Below are positions 8,193 through 13,225 of a stretch of 16,052 nt of DNA, in pieces. The DNA is from an uncultured Ruminococcus sp. (GTDB lineage Bacteria; Bacillota; Clostridia; Oscillospirales; Acutalibacteraceae). Each line of letters opens with the position of its first letter. Positions within the stretch are counted from its first letter, which is position 1. Location of the stretch: the NCBI GenBank assembly GCA_902803585.1, contig CADCQO010000070.1, forward strand, positions 1-16,052. The letters run 5' to 3'. The notes under the pieces were generated by a model, which searched no databases, was not told the DNA's origin, and saw nothing but the letters and a program-made list of their open reading frames with translations. A program made the position numbers and the translations under genes.

Positions 8193-8201
8193 ATATATAA
8201 T
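8193..8201 (+). promoter_or_regulatory. possible -10 element of the bofA-like gene
   Basis: ATATATAAT ends in a perfect TATAAT hexamer (8196-8201) located 28 bases before the start codon and just after the rex terminator. No good -35 is found at standard spacing. It could belong to a sporulation sigma factor, since the sequence reads CATATATAAT, but that cannot be settled from the sequence. Confidence 0.35.
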
Positions 8202-8228
8202 ACAAAAAAGCAAAGGGGAGGAATCATC

Positions 8229-8489
8229 TTGTCGGACGGGCATTTGGCATTGATTGCGGCGGGGGTTTTTCTTTTTCTGTTGATATTGCGGAAAATTTCG
8301 GGTGACAGTCACCCTTTCAGGGGACTGATCGTGTCTATGGTATTTGGTCTGCTGATACTGGCTGTGCTGAATTTGTGCTCGCCCTTTACGGGAACAGCCC
8401 TGCCTGTCAGCCGTCTTTCTTTAGCAGCGGCGGCTTTTCTCGGCATTCCCGGCATTACAGCTATGCTTTTGCTGCAGCTGTTGCTGTAA
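8229..8489 (+). CDS. BofA-family small membrane protein
   Basis: BofA proteins are small membrane proteins; in Bacillus BofA inhibits processing of pro-sigma-K during sporulation. This 86-residue product has three hydrophobic stretches (about 5-21, 31-50, 64-86). Its C-terminus carries the family's LGIPGI...LLLQLLL pattern (71-86). The start is assigned to TTG 8229 because a strong GGGGAGG site (8215-8221) is 7 bases upstream; the in-frame ATG at 8169 lies inside the rex terminator. The gene stands alone between the rex terminator and the next promoter. Its role here is inferred from family resemblance, and no other sporulation gene is in view. Confidence 0.72.
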   Translation: MSDGHLALIAAGVFLFLLILRKISGDSHPFRGLIVSMVFGLLILAVLNLCSPFTGTALPVSRLSLAAAAFLGIPGITAMLLLQLLL

Positions 8490-8534
8490 CAGTTTCAAGC
8501 CCTGCCGTCATTTTCGGCGTGTTGCTGTATCAGC

Positions 8535-8563
8535 TTGACACATATGCGGAAATCTGTTATAGT
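8535..8563 (+). promoter_or_regulatory. near-consensus promoter of the B12-regulated operon
   Basis: TTGACA (8535-8540, perfect) and TATAGT (8558-8563, 5/6) are separated by exactly 17 bases. Transcription would begin near 8570, just ahead of the riboswitch. This is the strongest housekeeping-type promoter within the window and would give high expression whenever the leader permits read-through. Confidence 0.85.
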
Positions 8564-8574
8564 GTAGGGGAACT

Positions 8575-8760
8575 GAATTATTTCCTGTACGGTGCGAAAA
8601 CCCTCAGCGGGTCGGTAGGTAATTGGGAATCCGGTGTAAATCCGGAACAACCGTCATTACCGTAAGCGGTATTTGCCGTAAGTCGGAATACTCCCGTGCA
8701 GGTCAGGTCACGCAGTCTTGGACGAAGAAGAAGTGCAGCCGATTTGCCGATGAGGTCTGT
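8575..8760 (+). ncRNA. cobalamin (B12) riboswitch
   Basis: The leader matches the conserved core of cobalamin riboswitches. AATTGGGAATCCGGTGTAAA (8621-8640) resembles the family's GGGAA...GGTGAAAATCC segment. TCCGG (8630-8634) pairs with CCGGA (8642-8646), and ACCGTAAGCGGT (8659-8670) forms the next stem in the expected place. AGTCGGAATACTCCCGT (8681-8697) occupies the B12-box position. Further down, GACGAAG (8721-8727) resembles the common 3' element. The outer boundaries are approximate. It lies between a strong promoter and an intrinsic terminator and precedes a predicted corrinoid transport operon, so repression by bound cobalamin is expected. The subclass (adenosyl- versus hydroxo/methylcobalamin) was not assigned. 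Confidence 0.87.
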
Positions 8761-8804
8761 ATTGCAGCAGCAATACGGGCTTGTTTGTGTTGCGTAAATC
8801 TGTT

Positions 8805-8839
8805 GTGCTTTCTTTGTTTTTCAAGGAAGGCGCTTTTTT
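8805..8839 (+). terminator. riboswitch-controlled intrinsic terminator (attenuator)
   Basis: GTGCTTTCTTTG (8805-8816) pairs with CAAGGAAGGCGC (8822-8833) over 12 positions, three of them G-U, around a TTTTT loop. Six T residues follow (8834-8839). The hairpin ends 15 bases before the first start codon of the operon. A candidate antiterminator partner for its left arm is CGAAGAAG (8723-8730), within the riboswitch 3' region; it could pair with TTTCTTTG (8809-8816). Confidence 0.8.
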
Positions 8840-8854
8840 ATGGGAGGAAAGAGC

Positions 8855-9142
8855 ATGACACAGGACGAAAAAAGACAGAACGCCATCGGATTGCTGCAGA
8901 AAAAAGCCGGCATTTTGCAGCGATTGCCCCAGCGAAGTGACTTCACTGGTGATGAAGTCTGTTTTATCAAGCAAAAACTTGGCCCCTGGCCCCGTGCTCT
9001 GGAAGCGGCAGGACTGAAAGAACCTCCTGCTGTTTCTGCCAAAGAAAAAAGCCGTCTGAAACGTGAACGATGCCGCAGGGAGCAGAAGAAAATCCGAAAA
9101 GCTCTCAAGGCATCTGAAACTACAGAAGAAGGAGTTTTTTGA
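8855..9142 (+). CDS. small basic protein with one homing-endonuclease-associated-type repeat
   Basis: This is the first gene of the B12-controlled operon, 95 residues. Residues 24-57 (starting LPQRSDF and ending KLGPWPRALEAAGL) resemble a single copy of the repeat found next to HNH homing endonucleases: a Pro-containing first helix, then an FGSW..ALEAAGL-type second helix. The remainder (62-86) is a strongly basic helix rich in Lys and Arg. There is no endonuclease domain, signal peptide or membrane segment. ATG 8855 was chosen because GGGAGG (8842-8847) lies 7 bases upstream; the ATG at 8840 directly abuts the attenuator T-run. One base separates its stop from the next start, so the two are probably coupled. 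A nucleic-acid-binding role is likely from the fold type, but the function in a vitamin operon is unknown. Confidence 0.7.
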   Translation: MTQDEKRQNAIGLLQKKAGILQRLPQRSDFTGDEVCFIKQKLGPWPRALEAAGLKEPPAVSAKEKSRLKRERCRREQKKIRKALKASETTEEGVF

Positions 9143-9143
9143 C

Positions 9144-11249
9144 ATGAAGGCAACAACAAAAATTCTGTCGGTACTGACAGCAGGTGCTTTGATAGGATCA
9201 TTGGTTCCTGTCACAGTATCAGCAGAGGAAAATCATCGTCAGCAGGTGCGTCTTGTGATTGAAAACAACACGCTTACCGCTGAGAACGGTGCAGACTGGA
9301 CAGGTACGCTGATAGATGAATGGGTGGCGATAGATGAGAATACCACTGCCGCCAATGTGCTTCTGTCAGTGTTAGCAGAACACAATTACACGCAGCAGGG
9401 AGCAGAATTTGACTATATCACGGATATCAACGGTTTATCCGCAGAGGACGGCGGTGCAATGGGCGGCTGGCTGACAAGTCTTGACGACTGGATCACAGAT
9501 GAAGCCTTGTCTGCTTATACCGTTGCTTCTGGAAAGCTGGAAGGCGGAGATGAAATACGTCTGTCATACAGCTGCAGCTGGGGAGCTGATTTAGGATATG
9601 ACTGGTCGGGCAGCGCCACAACACTCAGTGATGTGATTTTTAGTGCAGGTGAGGTATCAGAGGCGCTGTCTGATGAGAATTTTGAATATTTGCTGACATT
9701 ACCCGAAGGTGTCGATCACATTACCGTAAAGCCTATTGTGGGAAATAAAGCGTATCGTGCAAAGGTCTATAAAAACGATTACACGCCTGCCCAGAAGGAC
9801 ACAGATTATAAGACATGGGAAGAAATTTCTGTTGCAGACGGCGACCGCATTGTAATTGGTATCGCTAATCCTGCATGGATGCAAAGCAACTATAACAACG
9901 CAAGCGAAACGATTTATGTGTTTCATATCAATCAGAGTGTGCAGACGGCTGATGCAGAAGTGCAGGCGGCGGAAAATCTGATTGCGGCCATCGGTACGGT
10001 AACAAAGGAAAGCAGTACGGCAATTGAACAGGCAAGACGCTGCTATGATGCACTTTCTGATGAACAGAAGGCATCGGTTGAAAACGCTGCTGTACTCTTT
10101 GAAGCAGAAAAGACTTTTGCAGAGCTGAACAAGTCCGTAACGGTTTTGCGTGTATCGGAACTGAGAGGAAAGTATTTGTCTGCCGTAAAGGAAATGCCCG
10201 TATACGGCAATGAATGGGAAATCATCAACCTTTGCCGCTTCGGACTGGCGGACGAGAATGTCAGAAAGCATTATGTCGAAAGTGTGAGAGAGGCGGTGCA
10301 GGCACTTGGCAGCGCCACGCTCAGCCAAACACGTTCTACTGTGAATGCAGGTGTTGTCATGGCACTGACAGCCTGCGGGGTCAATCCTGCTGATTTCTGC
10401 GGCTATAATCTGATCCGGCCGCTTTACGATGTGGAGTATGTCCAGAAACAGGGCTTGAACGGTTCGGTTTATGCACTGCTGGCACTGGACGCGCATTCTG
10501 TGCCCGAAGGGGAGCAGACCGCTGCTGATGATGCCGGAAAACATTTTGTAAAAACGCTTCTTGATGCACAGGAAGCAGACGGCGGCTGGACGATTGACAC
10601 ATGGACAGGAGTAGAGGACGGTTCCGATGCCGATATGACAGCAATGGTTCTTCAGGCGCTTGCTCCTTATGTACAGAGTGACGAAGCAGTAAAAGCAGCG
10701 GCGGACAAGGCGCTGACCTTCCTTTCAGAAAACCAGAACGACAAAGGACAGTTTCATTCTTATGGTTATGATGACTGTGAAAGCAGCGCGCAGGTTCTGA
10801 TGGCGCTTTGTGCTTTGCAGATCGACCCGACAGCAGATGAACGCTTCATCAAAAACGGCAGTACGGCTTATGATTCCCTGATGGCTTTCTATGATGAAAC
10901 AGCAAACGGTTTTTCACACCTTATGAACGGCGAAAGCAACTATTTGTCCACTTATCAGGCATTTGCAGCCGCAGCGGCATATTATCGTTACATGAATCAG
11001 CAGACAGCTTATTTTGATATGAAAGATGTTTCGCTGACAGCCGTACCTCAAACAACACCGGATATTTCTTCTGAAACAGAGTCATCTGACGAAAGCAGAC
11101 CGGTTTCTTCCGGACAGGAAATTTCACAGGTGCCTGTACAGCCTTCCGAGTCTGTCAAAACAGGGGATCAGGGTGTTTTACCGCTGCTGGTTGTGCTGAT
11201 GGTTGGTGCAGCAGCAGTATCTGCCCTTAGCAGGAGGAAACATTCCTGA
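9144..11249 (+). CDS. surface-anchored DUF4430 and alpha/alpha-toroid protein, probable corrinoid-binding
   Basis: This is an exported protein of 701 residues. A signal peptide (1-27, ending VSA) leads into a DUF4430 domain (about 34-150), the family classed as transcobalamin C-terminal-like; it includes YITDINGLSAEDGGAMGGW (91-109). A beta-rich region follows (about 160-262). A FIVAR-like helical segment comes next (about 268-330; ARRCYDALSDEQKASVENA). Residues 335-620 form a helical repeat region of the prenyltransferase/terpenoid-cyclase toroid type, with EADGGWTIDTW (477-487). Human transcobalamin and intrinsic factor hold B12 between such a toroid and a DUF4430-like domain. A Ser/Glu-rich linker (about 636-670) ends in VKTGDQ (671-676), a hydrophobic segment (678-695) and RRK (697-699), a sortase-type tail. 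The start at 9144 has GAAGGAG upstream and gives a proper signal peptide. Corrinoid binding is inferred from fold and operon context; no binding residue was identified. Confidence 0.8.
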   Translation: MKATTKILSVLTAGALIGSLVPVTVSAEENHRQQVRLVIENNTLTAENGADWTGTLIDEWVAIDENTTAANVLLSVLAEHNYTQQGAEFDYITDINGLSAEDGGAMGGWLTSLDDWITDEALSAYTVASGKLEGGDEIRLSYSCSWGADLGYDWSGSATTLSDVIFSAGEVSEALSDENFEYLLTLPEGVDHITVKPIVGNKAYRAKVYKNDYTPAQKDTDYKTWEEISVADGDRIVIGIANPAWMQSNYNNASETIYVFHINQSVQTADAEVQAAENLIAAIGTVTKESSTAIEQARRCYDALSDEQKASVENAAVLFEAEKTFAELNKSVTVLRVSELRGKYLSAVKEMPVYGNEWEIINLCRFGLADENVRKHYVESVREAVQALGSATLSQTRSTVNAGVVMALTACGVNPADFCGYNLIRPLYDVEYVQKQGLNGSVYALLALDAHSVPEGEQTAADDAGKHFVKTLLDAQEADGGWTIDTWTGVEDGSDADMTAMVLQALAPYVQSDEAVKAAADKALTFLSENQNDKGQFHSYGYDDCESSAQVLMALCALQIDPTADERFIKNGSTAYDSLMAFYDETANGFSHLMNGESNYLSTYQAFAAAAAYYRYMNQQTAYFDMKDVSLTAVPQTTPDISSETESSDESRPVSSGQEISQVPVQPSESVKTGDQGVLPLLVVLMVGAAAVSALSRRKHS

Positions 11250-11276
11250 ACGAAATGACGGGAAAGAGGTGAGAAA

Positions 11277-12257
11277 ATGCTGTCCTTTTTGCGTAAATAC
11301 AAGAAATCCATTATTATTACACTTGCTGTAATCGGTGTTCTGGGGGCGGCATATTTTCTTGCCGGAAAGCCTTCCCCAAATCCGACTGTTCAGGTCATCA
11401 CCGCCAGTTCTGACACGGCGGTGACTTCTGTTTATTCTCAGGAAGAAACACCGGAAAGCCGGATTTCATCGGCGGATTCAGAGGAAACGGTATCGTCTGC
11501 TGCGCCGCCTGTTTCATCTGCGCTGACGGAATCGGCTGTTTCTTCTGCTGTATCTGTACCGGCAGTTTTTTCTTCTGTTCCCGTTTCCGAAGAAGAGCAG
11601 GAACAAACAGATGCTGAAATGTCACAGGAAAGCTCCGCTGTTACAGAAACAGCTTCCCCCGAACCTGCCGGAAGTACTGCGGAGTTGTCAGCTGATGTAT
11701 CTGACGAATATTCAGTACTGATACCGCAGGACGAAAGCAGCATTGTTCCGGTGAGTGTGCAGTTGTCTGAAAGTCCGGATATTCCGTCAGAAGAATCGTC
11801 TGCTGCTGAAGTGAGCGAAAGCAGTGATGCACCGGAAGCACACAGGTGTACGATAACGATTGTCTGCGGTACACTGATCGGAAGAACAGAAGAACTGCCC
11901 AAAAATAAGCGTTCTCTTGTACCGGCTGACGGTGTACTGCTAACTCCCTGTACAATGACAATTGAAGAAGGGGAGAGTGTCTTTGAAGTAACAAAGAGAA
12001 CCTGTCAGATGTACCGTATCCCGTTTGAATTTACCCTGACGCCGATTTATAACACCGCCTACATAGAAGGCATCGGCAGCCTGTACGAATTTGACTGCGG
12101 CAGCGGTTCAGGCTGGGTTTACAGTGTGAATGATCTTTTGCCGGGTGTCGGCTGTTCGGATTATGAAGTACACAACGGGGATCATATTGTGTGGCACTAT
12201 ACCTGTGCCTTAGGCAGCGATATTGTAGTGGGCGGCGGCAGTCAAATGGAAAATTGA
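11277..12257 (+). CDS. membrane-tethered DUF4430 protein on a Ser/Glu-rich stalk
   Basis: This protein has 326 residues. A short basic N-terminus (LRKYKK) precedes one hydrophobic segment (11-29), which is more likely an uncleaved anchor than a signal peptide. Residues 42-188 are a low-complexity stalk of Ser, Glu, Val, Ala and Pro. Residues 190-312 form a DUF4430 domain (transcobalamin C-terminal-like). It shows the family course of an EEGESVFEVT helix start (230-239), YIEGIGSLYEFDCGSGSGWVY (262-282, with the G..W.Y core) and the closing GDHIVWHYT (301-309). It contains seven cysteines (191, 197, 225, 243, 274, 293, 310), all in the domain, so disulfides are possible. It starts 27 bases after the toroid protein with AGAGGTGA upstream. 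A plausible job is passing ligand from the surface protein to the transporter, but that is inference. Confidence 0.8.
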   Translation: MLSFLRKYKKSIIITLAVIGVLGAAYFLAGKPSPNPTVQVITASSDTAVTSVYSQEETPESRISSADSEETVSSAAPPVSSALTESAVSSAVSVPAVFSSVPVSEEEQEQTDAEMSQESSAVTETASPEPAGSTAELSADVSDEYSVLIPQDESSIVPVSVQLSESPDIPSEESSAAEVSESSDAPEAHRCTITIVCGTLIGRTEELPKNKRSLVPADGVLLTPCTMTIEEGESVFEVTKRTCQMYRIPFEFTLTPIYNTAYIEGIGSLYEFDCGSGSGWVYSVNDLLPGVGCSDYEVHNGDHIVWHYTCALGSDIVVGGGSQMEN

Positions 12258-12331
12258 AAGTGGAAAATGACAGCAGCTGCAGGCAGAGCGGAGAATTTCT
12301 GTCAGATTTTGGGATATGGTGGGGAAAGTTT

Positions 12332-13225
12332 ATGTTATCGAATGCTTTAGCGGACTATCATCCGTTGGTGCGGCTTTGTTACTTTGTGCCGGTGCTGCTC
12401 TTTGCGATGCTGATACAACAGCCTGTTATACTGCTGATAATGTTTTCATCTGCGTTGGCATCGGCGCTTTATTTCGGGCGAAAAAAGGCTTTGAAGCTGT
12501 TTTTGCTGGGTGTTGTCCCTTCAGCGCTTTTCGTTTGTCTGCTCAATCCGCTATTCAATCATGCGGGTATAACCATTCTTTGCTATTTGCCGGACGGTAA
12601 CCCGTTTACGCTGGAGTCTGTTATTTATGGGGGTGCAGCGGGCTGTCTGTTTGCAGGCGTTTTGCTTTGGTGTGTGTATCTGCGCTGTACGGTTCGCACA
12701 GACGGAATTTTGTACCTGTTCGGCAGAATTGCTCCTCAGTTCAGCCTGCTTTTGTCTATGATATTCCGTTTTTTGCCGCAGTTTGCCGAACAATTCCGGC
12801 AGGTGCGGGCTGCTCAGTATAGTCTGGGACGGGATATCACACAAGGCAGTCTGTTCCGGCGGCTGAAAAATGCTGTCCGCATTCTTTCAGCAGTGATCGG
12901 ACTGTCAATGGAAAATGCCGTCAATACTGCCGATGCCCTGAAAAGCCGAGGCTGCGGGCTGCCGCACCGGACATCTTTTTCGCTGTACCATTTTGAACGG
13001 CGGGACGGTATTGTACTTGCAGTGACGGTGCTGTGCAGCGGTGTAATAGCAGCAGCGTTTTTTATGGAACAACTGGATTTTTACTATTTTCCGATAATGA
13101 CGGATTTATCCTTTGAGGTGCAGATGCTGCCGGTTTATGCAGCGTTCGTGGTGCTTTACGGATTACCGCTTTTTTTGCAGGGAAAGGAGGCGTATACATG
13201 GAATGTTTTACGCTCAAAAATCTGA
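12332..13225 (+). CDS. ecfT: EcfT, ECF transporter transmembrane coupling subunit
   Basis: EcfT (CbiQ family) is the membrane scaffold that couples ATP hydrolysis by the EcfA ATPases to movement of the substrate-binding S component. The 297-residue product has hydrophobic segments near 15-45, 55-75, 95-118 and 225-290. A cytoplasmic coupling region (about 145-215) contains FRFLPQFAEQFRQVRAAQ and the family ATPase-contacting motif as SRG (205-207, within ADALKSRGCGLP). The first Ala-Arg-Gly motif seen in many EcfT proteins is not clear here. The start is ATG 12332, with GGGGA at 12321-12325; earlier in-frame starts would read through the end of the preceding gene. It overlaps the following ATPase-S fusion by 28 bases, indicating translational coupling and a dedicated transporter. 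Confidence 0.9.
   Translation: MLSNALADYHPLVRLCYFVPVLLFAMLIQQPVILLIMFSSALASALYFGRKKALKLFLLGVVPSALFVCLLNPLFNHAGITILCYLPDGNPFTLESVIYGGAAGCLFAGVLLWCVYLRCTVRTDGILYLFGRIAPQFSLLLSMIFRFLPQFAEQFRQVRAAQYSLGRDITQGSLFRRLKNAVRILSAVIGLSMENAVNTADALKSRGCGLPHRTSFSLYHFERRDGIVLAVTVLCSGVIAAAFFMEQLDFYYFPIMTDLSFEVQMLPVYAAFVVLYGLPLFLQGKEAYTWNVLRSKI

Noticed and set aside
8375..8940. Two further + strand frames (96 and 105 codons) across the riboswitch leader
   Set aside because: They run through the promoter, aptamer and attenuator, have no ribosome-binding sites and encode no recognisable protein. The region is explained as an untranslated leader.
9699..10544. 281-codon minus-strand frame opposite the toroid protein
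   Set aside because: It lies wholly inside a strongly supported + strand gene with signal peptide and domains, and its translation resembles no family.
11438..11902. Long minus-strand frame opposite the Ser-rich stalk of the DUF4430 gene
   Set aside because: It is an artefact of the repetitive Ser/Glu codons on the + strand, which give a mirror low-complexity Ser/Asp/Thr-rich translation. There is no start signal.
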